A stretch of DNA of 64,000 nucleotides from UBA4742 sp037138595 (GCA_037138595.1 JBAXIB010000005.1:1-64000); one strand, 5' to 3'. Positions 9,288 through 18,481 are shown, counted from the first letter of the stretch. Notes: generated by a model not told the origin, from the letters alone. A program made the numbers and translations.

Positions 9288-9331
9288 GCGACTGATTGAC
9301 GTTACGAATCGCCGGTACGACAATCAGTCGC
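9288..9331 (+). promoter_or_regulatory. Promoter embedded in an 11-bp inverted repeat
   Basis: Within the 312-nt gap between the cyclase and the pentapeptide-repeat gene lies a perfect 11-bp inverted repeat, GCGACTGATTG (9288-9298) and CAATCAGTCGC (9321-9331). It overlaps a good promoter: TTGACG at 9296-9301, a 17-nt spacer, and GACAAT at 9319-9324, about 45 nt before the pentapeptide start. Such a layout is common for repressor operators. The rest of the gap shows nothing I recognise. Confidence 0.5.
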
Positions 9332-9368
9332 TACCGATACAGTGTCGTTGGAAGATTGAGGTCGGCGT

Positions 9369-9836
9369 ATGAATCAGCCTAATACGGTCAACGGCTACCT
9401 CATTGGGCCTGGCGCGGACCTCTCTGGCGCAGACCTCGCGGGTGCTGACCTTTCGGGTCTTAAGATGACGGGGGCCAAAATGACCGGAGCCGATTTAAGT
9501 GGCGCCGATCTCACCGGAACCAACCTTGCTGGGGCCAACCTGTATGGAGCCAACTTGACTGGCACGATTCTTGACGGAGCCCTGATGACTCGGGCATACC
9601 TCTACGATGCCATCATGCTTGGCGCATTCTTGACCGGAGCGAACTTGACCGGCGCCGATCTCACGGGTGCAAACCTCAACGGCGCACGACTCACCGTGGC
9701 CAATCTCACCAGCGCCGACCTCTCTCGAGCTGACTTAACTGACGCAAAAATGACGGGCGCCAACTTGACCGGTGCCGATCTCACCGGCGCCATCATGACC
9801 GGCGTGATCCTTACTGGAGCGATCGGCCTGCGCTAG
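9369..9836 (+). CDS. Pentapeptide-repeat protein (paralogue 1)
   Basis: A 155-residue protein made almost wholly of about 27 tandem A(D/N)LxG pentapeptides from residue 16 to the end, predicting a right-handed quadrilateral beta-helix of about seven coils. Several repeats carry Met instead of Leu at the inward position (KMTG, LMTR, IMTG). A short leader NGYLIGPGADL precedes the repeats and recurs in the protein encoded at 24,757. It has no signal peptide. GAGG lies 7 nt before the ATG, and a strong terminator follows, so it is a single-gene unit. Some relatives (MfpA, Qnr) mimic DNA and bind gyrase, but nothing here proves that role. Confidence 0.9.
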   Translation: MNQPNTVNGYLIGPGADLSGADLAGADLSGLKMTGAKMTGADLSGADLTGTNLAGANLYGANLTGTILDGALMTRAYLYDAIMLGAFLTGANLTGADLTGANLNGARLTVANLTSADLSRADLTDAKMTGANLTGADLTGAIMTGVILTGAIGLR

Positions 9837-9857
9837 CGCTCGCGCCAATTCGGACAT

Positions 9858-9881
9858 ATAGGCCATTTGGCCTATTTTTTT
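9858..9881 (+). terminator. Rho-independent terminator after pentapeptide-repeat gene
   Basis: A 7-bp stem ATAGGCC / GGCCTAT with an ATTT tetraloop is followed directly by a run of T residues ending at 9881. It lies 21 nt after the stop codon of the pentapeptide-repeat gene. This is the clearest intrinsic terminator in the window. Confidence 0.85.
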
Positions 9882-10047
9882 CTGGACTCTCGGGGTTACC
9901 TAGGTCATAGTGCTCAGGTGCTTCAGCGTCAGTTCGCTCGTGATTAACGAGAATCGTTCCTGGTTTTGGCCAGGCGAGCGACCCCGCCAACAAAAAATAG
10001 CTGACGAATCACTAAAGGTCGACAAGTCAATAGACCGAAAGACCTAT

Positions 10048-12876
10048 ATGTCTCGTTCGGCTCGATCGTCAGCTCGGCTGCCAATTTGTGTGGCCACCGA
10101 TCGTCGCGTTTTCAAGCTCGTCGCAGCATTAGCCGTCGCGATTTTCGCTGGAACTGTCCTGCCGCTGACGACCAGCGCTCTTGCCGACGTCACCGCGAAT
10201 CCGAACGGTGTCGCCATGTCATCGCATGATTCCGCTGAAAGTGCTCTTACCGAACCAGACAGCACCCCTCCAACGCGCAACTCCCCCGTGACATCAGCCA
10301 CGAACCCAACGCCGACTCCCAGCGTTGAGGAACTCACAGCGCGAAGCGACCAACTGTGGGCCGCGAAACCACCAACGAATGACACGCTCAACGTTGTGGT
10401 CATCGACGCCAATGGTCGCCCCACCATCACGACCGTCGAAGGTGCCAACTCGGCTGATGCGGTTCGATCAGTCGTCACCAATCACGCTGATGCATCGGTG
10501 AATTGGGCCGTCCCAGTCGGAGCACTGGCAAACGACCCGCTTCGCTCGATGCAATGGGGCCTCGATTCAACCCAAGCTGAAGTCGCATGGACAGCGACAA
10601 ATGGCTCGACTGGCACCGGGGTGACTGTCGCCGTCGTCGACACTGGGGTCGCAGCACATCCTGATCTTGATGCCAACATCGTCGCTGGATACGACTTCGT
10701 CGATGGAGATACGACTCCAGTCGACGGATTTGGCCATGGCACCCACGTCAGCGGGATCATCGCCGCGGTTGCCAACAACGCGTCGGGCATCGCCGGTGCA
10801 GCTCCCGGCGTCCACATCATGCCGGTGCGCGTGCTTGACAACACCGGTGCCGGCTGGGACAGCAACGTTGCGGCTGGCATCGTTTGGGCCGTCGACAATG
10901 GCGCCCAGGTAGTGAACTTGTCACTTGGCGGCGCGTACTCAGCTGCCACCGCGGCCGCGGTCGCCTACGCAGCGTCGCACAATGTCGTCGTCGTTGCGGC
11001 GGCTGGAAACGGCGGAATTGGCGGATCCGAATCATGGCCCGGCGCTGACCCCCATGCCCTCGGCGTTGGTTCCATCGATTCGACTGGCCTGCCGTCATCA
11101 TTTTCAACTCGCGGTGCCTACGTTGACGTCGCTGCTCCTGGTGGTTCGATCACCTCGACGTATCTCAACGGTGGATACGCCACCATGTCAGGTACCTCAA
11201 TGGCCGCTCCGTTCGCAGCTGCTAGTGCGGCGATCGTTCGCCATGCACACCCACTTTGGACCGAAGCACAAATTCGCACTGCGCTCATCATGTCGGCAAT
11301 TGACACTGCTCCCGCTGGGCGCGATACCGCCACCGGCGCCGGCGAGGTTTCGGTTGTCGCCGCACTTGCACTCACCGCGCCATGGGATGCAGCTCCTCCC
11401 GCCAGCGTCACCGCAACCGTTGCCGGTACCAACCTTGAGATCGACGCATCGCCAGTTACATCGCCCGGCGTGTCGGGCTACCAATTTGAACGAGACGGCA
11501 TCGTCGTAGCTTCAGGCCTCGCAAGTTCTTTCACCGACCCGAACCGTGCCACCGTCGCTGGGACCTCGACCTATACGGTGCGAGCGATTGGTCCAAGCGG
11601 CGAACTCGCCCAAGCCCAATCAGTCACGACGACCATGACCCCTCCGCTCGCTCCGACAATCGCCGTCACGGCATCGGGCGTATCGGTCACGCTGACCGTG
11701 TCGAATTCCACGTCCAACACTTGGCTGACCTACCGAAACGGAATTGCCGTCGCTCCGACGTCGTCGACCGCAACGGTGATCAGCCTAGGCAACGAGCCAA
11801 CGGGCACGAACACCTATACGGTTCGTGCAGTGACGACGGCAGGCACTTCGCAACTGTCAGCACCCGCGACCATTACCGTCACGTTGCCGCCGTTGACGGC
11901 GCCAACCACCCTCACCGCCGCTATTTCTGGTGTGGATATTTTGGTTAAGAGCGGTCTGGTGGCCAACGCGTCGCAGTACCGGTTCGATCGCAATGGCGTC
12001 ACCGTCGCCACGCTCACCACGAACTCCTTTGTCGACACCGAACGAGCTTCAATCCCCGGAACGGTTACGTATTCAGTGCGAGCACTCGGCACCAACAATC
12101 GAGTCGGACCGGCAAAGTCGGTGTCGATCACCGTGACCCCACCGGCTCCCCCCACGATCACCGGCAGCGCAATCGGACCAGTTGTGACCTTGTCACTCAG
12201 CGGAGCAACGGCAACGACTTGGTGGGTGTATCGCGACGGCGCCAAGTTGTCCACCGCCGCCGGTACCGCGACCTCAATCACATTGAGCGCCCAACCAACG
12301 GGCGTGCATGGTTACACCGTGCGTGGCATCACCTCGACTGGCTCGTCGCTCAACTCCGCGAATGCGGCGATTGACGTGCCGCTCGTTGCACCGACAGCCG
12401 TGACGGTCAAAGTTGTCGAACAATCACTCACCGTTACCGCAACTTCAGTGGCAAATGCTGCGGCCTATCGGTTCACCCGCAATGGCGTCTGGGTTGCTGA
12501 TCAACTCCTTCCGGTGTTGGTTGATGCCGAAATCGCTACCCAAACCGGTTCCTACACCTACACCGTCGCTCCTATTGATGGTCTCGGCCTCGTCGGCGCC
12601 TCCCGCGCCAGCGCCGCCTTTGCGGTTCTCGCCCCGGCAGCACCCGTGCTCTCCAGCGCCGTCATTTCAGGCACCGCCGTGTTGGTCACGCTGACCGGAA
12701 GCGCAACAACCTGGTACGTGTACGTCAATGGTGTAAATGTCGCAGCCGTGGCCGGGTCGATCAAAGCGTTCGCGGTCTATGGCATCACGTCAGGCTCACC
12801 GTCGATAACGGTTCGTGGGTCCACCACCAAGGGCACCTCAGCGGCATCAAACGCCCTTATCGTCACCATCCCGTAA
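10048..12876 (+). CDS. Secreted subtilisin-like serine protease (S8) with alternating beta-sandwich modules
   Basis: A 942-residue exported protease. A long signal peptide (hydrophobic core about residues 25-46, ending TTSALADVT) is followed by a propeptide (to about 160) and an S8 catalytic domain with Asp198 (VVDTG), His230 (GHGTHVSG) and Ser384 (SGTSMAAP), so the triad is complete. From about residue 450 to the end come six 80-90-residue beta-sandwich modules of FN3-like type in strict B-A-B-A-B-A order: one type carries a YxFxRxG strand, the other a TWxxYxxG strand. It ends with no LPXTG or membrane anchor, so it is probably released or bound through its modules. I start at the ATG at 10048 because upstream codons encode no signal sequence. 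Confidence 0.93.
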   Translation: MSRSARSSARLPICVATDRRVFKLVAALAVAIFAGTVLPLTTSALADVTANPNGVAMSSHDSAESALTEPDSTPPTRNSPVTSATNPTPTPSVEELTARSDQLWAAKPPTNDTLNVVVIDANGRPTITTVEGANSADAVRSVVTNHADASVNWAVPVGALANDPLRSMQWGLDSTQAEVAWTATNGSTGTGVTVAVVDTGVAAHPDLDANIVAGYDFVDGDTTPVDGFGHGTHVSGIIAAVANNASGIAGAAPGVHIMPVRVLDNTGAGWDSNVAAGIVWAVDNGAQVVNLSLGGAYSAATAAAVAYAASHNVVVVAAAGNGGIGGSESWPGADPHALGVGSIDSTGLPSSFSTRGAYVDVAAPGGSITSTYLNGGYATMSGTSMAAPFAAASAAIVRHAHPLWTEAQIRTALIMSAIDTAPAGRDTATGAGEVSVVAALALTAPWDAAPPASVTATVAGTNLEIDASPVTSPGVSGYQFERDGIVVASGLASSFTDPNRATVAGTSTYTVRAIGPSGELAQAQSVTTTMTPPLAPTIAVTASGVSVTLTVSNSTSNTWLTYRNGIAVAPTSSTATVISLGNEPTGTNTYTVRAVTTAGTSQLSAPATITVTLPPLTAPTTLTAAISGVDILVKSGLVANASQYRFDRNGVTVATLTTNSFVDTERASIPGTVTYSVRALGTNNRVGPAKSVSITVTPPAPPTITGSAIGPVVTLSLSGATATTWWVYRDGAKLSTAAGTATSITLSAQPTGVHGYTVRGITSTGSSLNSANAAIDVPLVAPTAVTVKVVEQSLTVTATSVANAAAYRFTRNGVWVADQLLPVLVDAEIATQTGSYTYTVAPIDGLGLVGASRASAAFAVLAPAAPVLSSAVISGTAVLVTLTGSATTWYVYVNGVNVAAVAGSIKAFAVYGITSGSPSITVRGSTTKGTSAASNALIVTIP

Positions 12877-12931
12877 CGGAACCCTCGGGACTCAGCTACC
12901 CCGATTCCCTTTGGGCTGCCATGCTCAACGG

Positions 12932-13933
12932 ATGAAGATCGATACCGTGCTGTTTGCCGAGCCGGCTCAAGCGGCCAGCCAAGCCCGACACCTTGCCGAA
13001 CTGGGCTTCGACGGCGTGTTCACCTTTGAAGGAATTGGCGATCTGTTTTTGCCGCTCGCCTTGGCCGCTGATGCAACAGAACTGGCGATTTATACCAACG
13101 TCGCCATCGCGTTTCCGCGCAGCCCTATGCACGTTGCCTACACCGCGTGGGATCTTCAAAAACTTTCAAGCGGTCGCTTTATGCTCGGTCTTGGTACACA
13201 AGTCAAGGCAAACATCGAACGCCGTTTCAGTGCGCAATGGGATCACCCCGTTGCCCGAATGGTTGAGTTCGTCGCAGCGACTAAGGCCATTTTCGGCGCA
13301 TGGCAAGACGGGGAACGGCTCGATTTTCGCGGAGACTTTTACACCTTCACGTTGATGCAACCCACGTTTAATCCTGGGCCAAATCCGTTTGGGCCACCAC
13401 CAATCTATGTCGGTGCGCTCGGCCCGAAACTCACTCGAGCAGTCGCAGCGAATGCCGACGGGCTCATGCTGCACCCGTTTATGTCGGAGCAATTTTTTCG
13501 AACATTCACGATGCCTGAAGTCCAACGAGGGCTCGAGTCCACTTCGCGGACACGTAACGAATTCGCCGTTGTAGCTACCACGATTGTCTGCACCGGGCGC
13601 GATGAAAGTGAATTCGAGACTGCACGCAACGGCACCAAAGCCATGCTCGCGTTTTACGGTTCAACACCGGCGTATCGACCAGTCCTCGAAGCGCACGGGT
13701 GGGGCGATCTCCAGCTCGATCTACATCGGCTCGCGAAGTTGGGCCAATGGGATGCGATGGCCGATTTGATCGACGACGAGATGCTCACCACATTGGCTAT
13801 TTCCGGTGAGCCTGGGGCAATAGGGCCTGAAATCATGCGAAGGTTCGGCGATTTCGCCGATCGAGTCGGCTTCTACCTCCCGTATTTGATTGACCCGGCC
13901 GCGCTTGGCGAAGTGCGGTCAGGTTTCAGCTGA
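12932..13933 (+). CDS. F420-dependent LLM-class oxidoreductase (TIGR03617-like)
   Basis: A 333-residue luciferase-like monooxygenase-fold protein. Typical features are the N-terminal strand KIDTVLFAE, the segment AIAFPRSPMHVAYTAWDLQKLSSGRFMLG (read in two parts) and the YVGALGPKLTRAVAANADG segment that packs on the flavin pocket. Actinobacterial members of this group normally use coenzyme F420, and the sequence resembles the TIGR03617 subgroup; the substrate is unknown. The ATG at 12932 is chosen because upstream codons overlap the protease end and encode low-complexity sequence. It is a probable independent transcription unit, 55 nt after the subtilase. Confidence 0.88.
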   Translation: MKIDTVLFAEPAQAASQARHLAELGFDGVFTFEGIGDLFLPLALAADATELAIYTNVAIAFPRSPMHVAYTAWDLQKLSSGRFMLGLGTQVKANIERRFSAQWDHPVARMVEFVAATKAIFGAWQDGERLDFRGDFYTFTLMQPTFNPGPNPFGPPPIYVGALGPKLTRAVAANADGLMLHPFMSEQFFRTFTMPEVQRGLESTSRTRNEFAVVATTIVCTGRDESEFETARNGTKAMLAFYGSTPAYRPVLEAHGWGDLQLDLHRLAKLGQWDAMADLIDDEMLTTLAISGEPGAIGPEIMRRFGDFADRVGFYLPYLIDPAALGEVRSGFS

Positions 13934-14197
13934 CAACCGAGTGGGCCCAATGGCCCCAACAAGTGGGTCAGTCGGCTTATTCGACTTAAGACCGCCGCCG
14001 TCGATGTCGTAGTATCCAATCAGCGGGTGGAGGGCACGGGTGTGACTGGCGTCTAGCCCATCCCGATCCGCCGCGGTTGCCTCGTTTACCAGCGTCACAT
14101 TCCATTTCTCGGTTCGTGCGATTTGGCAGAGGCACCGCGGCGGCTACCCGAGCCACGGAAGTCGCTGGCCTTGCCGCCCAAGCCGAATCAGCAGCCC

Positions 14198-14779
14198 TCA
14201 GTCAGAAATCGTCTGCAGGTGCGCTATTTCGTTGAACGTACGCAGCGACGTGCCGGTCGTTAAGACCGCCACCCGATGGATTGATGCTGGGGCAACGAAC
14301 ATCTGCCAGGTGACATCATCGCCAACTCCGAGCGCCCACGTGATCGCCACCTTGATCGGCGACACATGGGTGGATACGACAATATTTTTGGACTGTGCTT
14401 CCGCAGCAAGATCAGCAAGGCCCGATTCAACTCGCAACCGCAGCGAACTGAGCGACTCGCCGCCTGGCGGAGCAAAGTCAGAGTCCAATCGCCATTGTCG
14501 CCACATTTCGCTCGGCACGTCAGTTAGCGGCATCCCGTCGAAGTCGCCATAGTCGAGCTCAATAAAACGTTCATCCACTTCGACGTCGAGCCCAAAGGCA
14601 GTCGCAGTCTGTCGAGTCCTCAGCAGTGGACTCGACACCACTCGATCGACCGGCCCAACGGCTTGGGCCAACGCGACGGCTTGACGTTCACCGAGTGAAT
14701 CAAGCGGAAGGTCAAGGTGACCAAGTAATCGTCCAGCCGCATTGGCCTCGGTACGTCCATGCCTGACGATGATCAACAC
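14198..14779 (-). CDS. Histidine phosphatase (phosphoglycerate-mutase/CobC superfamily)
   Basis: A 193-residue enzyme that starts with the LIIVRHGRTEAN motif, in which the first His is phosphorylated during catalysis. The second catalytic His is in STHVSPIK (about residue 147), and the acidic residue is in ELDYGDFDG. It is likely a cytoplasmic phosphomonoesterase; alpha-ribazole phosphatase (CobC) and acid phosphatase activities occur in this group. It starts with GTG. It is third in a minus-strand cluster behind a CdsZ-like gene; in mycobacteria the CdsZ homologue lies next to a protein fusing RNase H and a CobC-type phosphatase, so a stand-alone version fits the context. Confidence 0.9.
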   Translation of the reverse strand: MLIIVRHGRTEANAAGRLLGHLDLPLDSLGERQAVALAQAVGPVDRVVSSPLLRTRQTATAFGLDVEVDERFIELDYGDFDGMPLTDVPSEMWRQWRLDSDFAPPGGESLSSLRLRVESGLADLAAEAQSKNIVVSTHVSPIKVAITWALGVGDDVTWQMFVAPASIHRVAVLTTGTSLRTFNEIAHLQTISD

Positions 14780-14837
14780 GGCCGAAACCGCCTCGCGTTT
14801 TCCACTCGAAACAACTCAGCGAACTGCTGCAGCACGG

Positions 14838-15323
14838 TCATCGCAGAAGCTCCCGGTCGAGATGACCCGTTCGCCAAAACAGCTCCCGCCGCTTCTTGTC
14901 AGACCAACCAAAAGCAACCCAACACCAAGCCAACGAAGCGATGCCAATGATGTCAAGGAGCAAGAGCCACCCCATGCCTCGCTGCAGTTCCGGCAAACCA
15001 CCTCCAGGAAATCCGACTCCGAAACCTGGCCACCAGAAGACCGACTTCGTCGCCCAAGCTCCATCGAGGACTAATCCCGTCAACACGCCGATGGGCAAGC
15101 TAATCAGTCGTCGGCGAAGAAGCCGCCGATGTGAAGTTGTAACCATGATCGCGCCAAGCAACACCACGGCGAATAACAACGTATGGAGAAACGCCGGACC
15201 ACCGAAAACCACATCAACTAAGGGAATGACCGACCCAACCATGACAAGCCGATAGTCGAGCGCTGGACTGCGAAAAACGTTCCACACGAACGCGACGCTG
15301 ACGCCGATGTACCAAAAGAACAT
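14838..15323 (-). CDS. Small integral membrane protein, YdjM/DUF457-like
   Basis: A 161-residue protein with about four hydrophobic segments. The segment VIPLVDVVFGGPAFLHTLLFA resembles the region in LexA-regulated YdjM/DUF457 membrane proteins where a P-D-D and a T-H-S/T motif sit on neighbouring helices, though the metal-binding pattern is degenerate. The ATG at 15323 lies only 7 nt after the end of the upstream CdsZ-like gene, which supports this start over upstream in-frame codons that would overlap that gene. Function is unknown; co-transcription with the CdsZ-like gene is likely. Confidence 0.65.
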   Translation of the reverse strand: MFFWYIGVSVAFVWNVFRSPALDYRLVMVGSVIPLVDVVFGGPAFLHTLLFAVVLLGAIMVTTSHRRLLRRRLISLPIGVLTGLVLDGAWATKSVFWWPGFGVGFPGGGLPELQRGMGWLLLLDIIGIASLAWCWVAFGWSDKKRRELFWRTGHLDRELLR

Positions 15324-15330
15324 CGAAGGA

Positions 15331-16044
15331 TCAGCGCACCAGAAGGCGGCCGCACTCCCCACAGAAGACCAACGTGTCCGGCGGCTGATGGCGAACCCGG
15401 TCCAACTCGACCGATGAAAGCGTGAGGTGACATCCACCGCAGTTCGTGCCGACAAGGCGCGCTACGGCGATCCCTCCTAAGTCGTGACGCAATTGCTCGT
15501 AACGCTCAATCAACTCTGCATCGAGTCCCGCCGCAATCACGTCACGCTCATCGATTACAACATCAAGCGCAGCATCAATCTCGGCCTCGTCGACTGTGAT
15601 TGTCGTCGAAGCCTCTGCGGCCGCTCGTTCGAGTTCCGACCGGCGACGGCCGAGGCGGTCAATCTCGTCATCAAGCGGCAATGCCGCTTCCATTTGTTCA
15701 AGAACTTTGTCTTCAACCGTTCCTTGATGACGCTTGAGCGCGATCTCGTCATCCTGCAAGGCTTGGAGTTCACGAGGCGAGGTAATCGAACCTCCGTAAA
15801 GTTGACCATGCACATTGAGGACTTTTTCTTCGATCGATGCAACCTCGTCCTCCAGTCGTTTTTGCGTCCGAGCCACTTCATCCCGCTGCGTTTGCACGTC
15901 ATCTCGCTGCAGGCCAACAACTGACATTTCCTGAGTGAGATTCACCAACGTCTCACGAGCCGGCAATGTCACCCGGCGGTGGCGTAACTGCTCGACGGTC
16001 GTGTCGTGTTGTTGCAGAACGAGAAGGTCTTCAAGGGAGGCCAT
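15331..16044 (-). CDS. CdsZ-like zinc-ribbon coiled-coil protein (DUF164)
   Basis: A 237-residue protein with a long antiparallel coiled coil (about residues 1-190, rich in E/R/Q/L heptads with the SITSPRELQALQ turn) and a C-terminal zinc ribbon built from CGGC (about 203) and CGEC (about 229). This matches the C4-type zinc-ribbon family that includes mycobacterial Rv2229c and CdsZ. These proteins are conserved in actinobacteria and are often encoded with RNase H or CobC-type phosphatases, as here. It is the first gene of a three-gene minus-strand cluster. Confidence 0.9.
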   Translation of the reverse strand: MASLEDLLVLQQHDTTVEQLRHRRVTLPARETLVNLTQEMSVVGLQRDDVQTQRDEVARTQKRLEDEVASIEEKVLNVHGQLYGGSITSPRELQALQDDEIALKRHQGTVEDKVLEQMEAALPLDDEIDRLGRRRSELERAAAEASTTITVDEAEIDAALDVVIDERDVIAAGLDAELIERYEQLRHDLGGIAVARLVGTNCGGCHLTLSSVELDRVRHQPPDTLVFCGECGRLLVR

Positions 16045-16156
16045 AGGCTGTTTCTAGTCGCATCCGAGCTCATCTGTAGCACTAAGTGAGCAGACCCGAA
16101 CTACGGTGCCGACTGCATCTGAGACGAAATCAACATGTTGAGAGTGAAGGAGCCCC

Positions 16157-17095
16157 ATGAGCCATCCCCGTAAATTCCGATTCGGTGTCCAAGTTTCCAC
16201 GGCTACGAGCGCCAAGGAATGGGCCGAACTCGCCCGCAAATGTGAGGACCTCGGTTTTTCCACGTTGTTTATGCCCGATCATTTCGGTGACCAACTCGCT
16301 CCGGTGCCGGCACTTATGGCAGCAGCAGATGCGACGACGACACTCAATGTCGGCGCGCTGGTCTTTGACAACGATTACAAGCATCCAGTGGTGCTCGCAA
16401 AAGAAATGGCAACGATGGACATCTTGTCTGACGGCCGCCTCGAAATTGGTATCGGCGCCGGCTGGATGGCAACCGACTACGAACAATCTGGCATTCCTTA
16501 CGACCCGCCCGGTGTGCGCGTCGATCGCATGGTCGAAGGCATCGCAGTGATGAAAGGATTGTTCGCCGATGGACCGTTCGATTTTCAGGGCGATCACTAC
16601 GCGATTTCGGCCATGGATGCACTCCCCAAACCAACGACCAAACCGCACCCGCCGTTCCTGATCGGTGGCGGCGGCAAACGAGTTCTTGGGATCGCCGCAC
16701 GTGAAGCCGACATCGTCGGCATCAATCCGAATCTCAAAACTGGGGCTATCGGCCCTGACGCAGCCGCCGACGCGACCGCGGCCGCAACTGACCGCAAAGT
16801 GCAATGGGTCCGCGAAGCTGCGGGCGACCGATTCGATGACATCGAATTGAACAATTTGATGTTTGGCTGCGTTGTCACCGACGATCGGCTCGGTACCGCA
16901 GCCGTGTGGGCTGAACTATTTGGCCTGAGCGTCGACGACATGCTCGAGGTGCCGCATGCCTTATTCGGGACAATCGACGAGATGACCGCCGATCTCGAAG
17001 CACGCCGAGACCGGTGGGGATTTTCCTACATCGTGGTGCAACACGACGGCATCGATGCTCTGGCGCCGATCGTCGCCAACCTCACCGGCACCTGA
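16157..17095 (+). CDS. F420-dependent LLM-class oxidoreductase (TIGR03621-like)
   Basis: A 312-residue luciferase-like TIM-barrel protein. The segment ATMDILSDGRLEIGIGAGW is the family signature near the cofactor site, and the PPFLIGGGGKRVLGIAAREADI segment contacts the flavin-like cofactor. It resembles the TIGR03621 subgroup, which is restricted mostly to actinobacteria and predicted to use F420. The substrate is unknown. A Gfo/Idh/MocA oxidoreductase gene follows after 6 nt, so the two are probably co-transcribed. Confidence 0.9.
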   Translation: MSHPRKFRFGVQVSTATSAKEWAELARKCEDLGFSTLFMPDHFGDQLAPVPALMAAADATTTLNVGALVFDNDYKHPVVLAKEMATMDILSDGRLEIGIGAGWMATDYEQSGIPYDPPGVRVDRMVEGIAVMKGLFADGPFDFQGDHYAISAMDALPKPTTKPHPPFLIGGGGKRVLGIAAREADIVGINPNLKTGAIGPDAAADATAAATDRKVQWVREAAGDRFDDIELNNLMFGCVVTDDRLGTAAVWAELFGLSVDDMLEVPHALFGTIDEMTADLEARRDRWGFSYIVVQHDGIDALAPIVANLTGT

Positions 17096-17101
17096 TCAGC
17101 C

Positions 17102-18154
17102 ATGCCCACCACACTCGCCCTCGCCGGCGCAGGGCACATCACCATTGTTCACGGACTCGCGGCGCAAGCCATCCCAAATGTCGACATCACCTACGTCGCA
17201 TCGCGAACTCGACAATCAGCACAAACCCGCGCCAACCAAGTACAAGCGAAGACATGCACCTATGAAGAACTGCCGGCGGGGGCAGATGTCGTCATCGTGG
17301 CGACACCACCAGCACGCCATGCGACCGACGCGTTGCATGCCTTGGCCGCTGGAGCCTCGGTCATTGTCGAAAAACCACTCGCCACCACCCTCGGCGATGC
17401 CGATGCCATGGTCCAAGCCTCATCGGATGCCGGCGGGCGACTCGGTTACGCCGAGAACTTGGCCTTCGCTCCCATCGTGCTTGCCGCTCAATCAGCAATA
17501 AAACAACTTGGACCGTTACGTCACCTTGAAGTTCGTTCAATGCAAGGACGGCCCGACTGGGGTGATTTCCTCCGCCCGGAATGGGGTGGCGGCGCACTTT
17601 TCGATTTGGGCGTTCACCCGATAGCAGTCGCGCTACTCATGGCGGGCATACAAGCCGAAAATGGCGCCGGCGGCGGACCATCAGTCGATGCTGTTCGGGC
17701 GCGTATTTCTGGGGCGGCCGATATCGAAGTCGATGACTATGCCGAGGTCGAGTTGATATTGAGCACGGGACTTGTTGCTCGAGTCGTCGCAAGCTGGAAG
17801 TCGGCGGAAACACAATGGGACTTACAAGCGGCCAGTGAAGATGGCGTCGTCCGCGCCGACTTGCTTCCCTACCTCTCACTCGAAGTTAACGGCGAGCCCG
17901 TCGCGTTACCTGAGATCCCGCAATCGGTTGAGGTTCCGCAACTTCATCAATTCGGCTATGTCACCCAGTTGAACGATTTCGTTGACGATTTCGCACAAGA
18001 AACCGAACCCACAATCGGTGCGAGGTTCGGTCGTTTCGTACTCGAAATCGTTTGTGCCGCGTACGCATCAGCGAGTAACGACGGCCAAGACATCCCGCTA
18101 CCATTCACCGGGCCGCGGGATAAAACACCCCTCGAATTGTGGCGCTCAATCTGA
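17102..18154 (+). CDS. Gfo/Idh/MocA-family oxidoreductase
   Basis: A 350-residue NAD(P)-dependent oxidoreductase. The N-terminal Rossmann fold has LAGAGHI in place of the usual G-x-G-x-x-G, and the conserved EKP motif (VIVEKPLATT, about residue 84) contributes the lysine that is catalytic in this family. The C-terminal beta-sheet domain (from about 130) includes LFDLGVHPI, where the family's catalytic His lies. Substrates are usually sugars or inositols, but none can be assigned. It starts 6 nt after an F420-type oxidoreductase gene and is likely in one operon with it. Confidence 0.9.
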   Translation: MPTTLALAGAGHITIVHGLAAQAIPNVDITYVASRTRQSAQTRANQVQAKTCTYEELPAGADVVIVATPPARHATDALHALAAGASVIVEKPLATTLGDADAMVQASSDAGGRLGYAENLAFAPIVLAAQSAIKQLGPLRHLEVRSMQGRPDWGDFLRPEWGGGALFDLGVHPIAVALLMAGIQAENGAGGGPSVDAVRARISGAADIEVDDYAEVELILSTGLVARVVASWKSAETQWDLQAASEDGVVRADLLPYLSLEVNGEPVALPEIPQSVEVPQLHQFGYVTQLNDFVDDFAQETEPTIGARFGRFVLEIVCAAYASASNDGQDIPLPFTGPRDKTPLELWRSI

Positions 18155-18247
18155 CCGGCACCTCGCCACCATCCACCGGTGAGATCGTATCGATTTCTAC
18201 ACTGATCGAACCATTGTTCTCTGGGCGGAGACCAAGGCAGGCATCAC

Positions 18248-18481
18248 ATGACCGAACGCTACGAATCGGTAGACCCCCATACGCTTGAAGCAGTCCATCG
18301 CCTGTTAGCCGAGATTGACTTCGCATCCATCGACGAACTCATTCGCCGCTCTGAAGGTGCACTCCAGGTGCCAGGCGAAAGCGACGAAGCAGCAATGGCC
18401 TCGATCCGCGAGCCGGCCGTGGCTCACCAATTGGTCCCAACTGAACATCGAAACGTAGGCGCACTTCCTCGACGCGCGTAG
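18248..18481 (+). CDS. Small hypothetical protein
   Basis: A 77-residue product with an acidic, helical first half (TLEAVHRLLAEIDFASIDELIRR) and a less ordered, Arg-rich end. I do not recognise a family. The ATG has a purine-rich stretch upstream, and codon usage looks like its neighbours, which supports expression; short length makes this uncertain. It is convergent with another small gene. Confidence 0.5.
   Translation: MTERYESVDPHTLEAVHRLLAEIDFASIDELIRRSEGALQVPGESDEAAMASIREPAVAHQLVPTEHRNVGALPRRA

Noticed and set aside
9400..9830. Short DNA repeats of about 15 nt that could look like a tandem repeat or CRISPR-like array.
   Set aside because: The repeats are in phase with codons of the pentapeptide protein and vary as coding repeats do; there are no conserved repeats with unique spacers.
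13943..13956. GGGCC-CAAT-GGCCC hairpin after the oxidoreductase gene.
   Set aside because: Only 5 bp and no T tract; not enough for a terminator claim.
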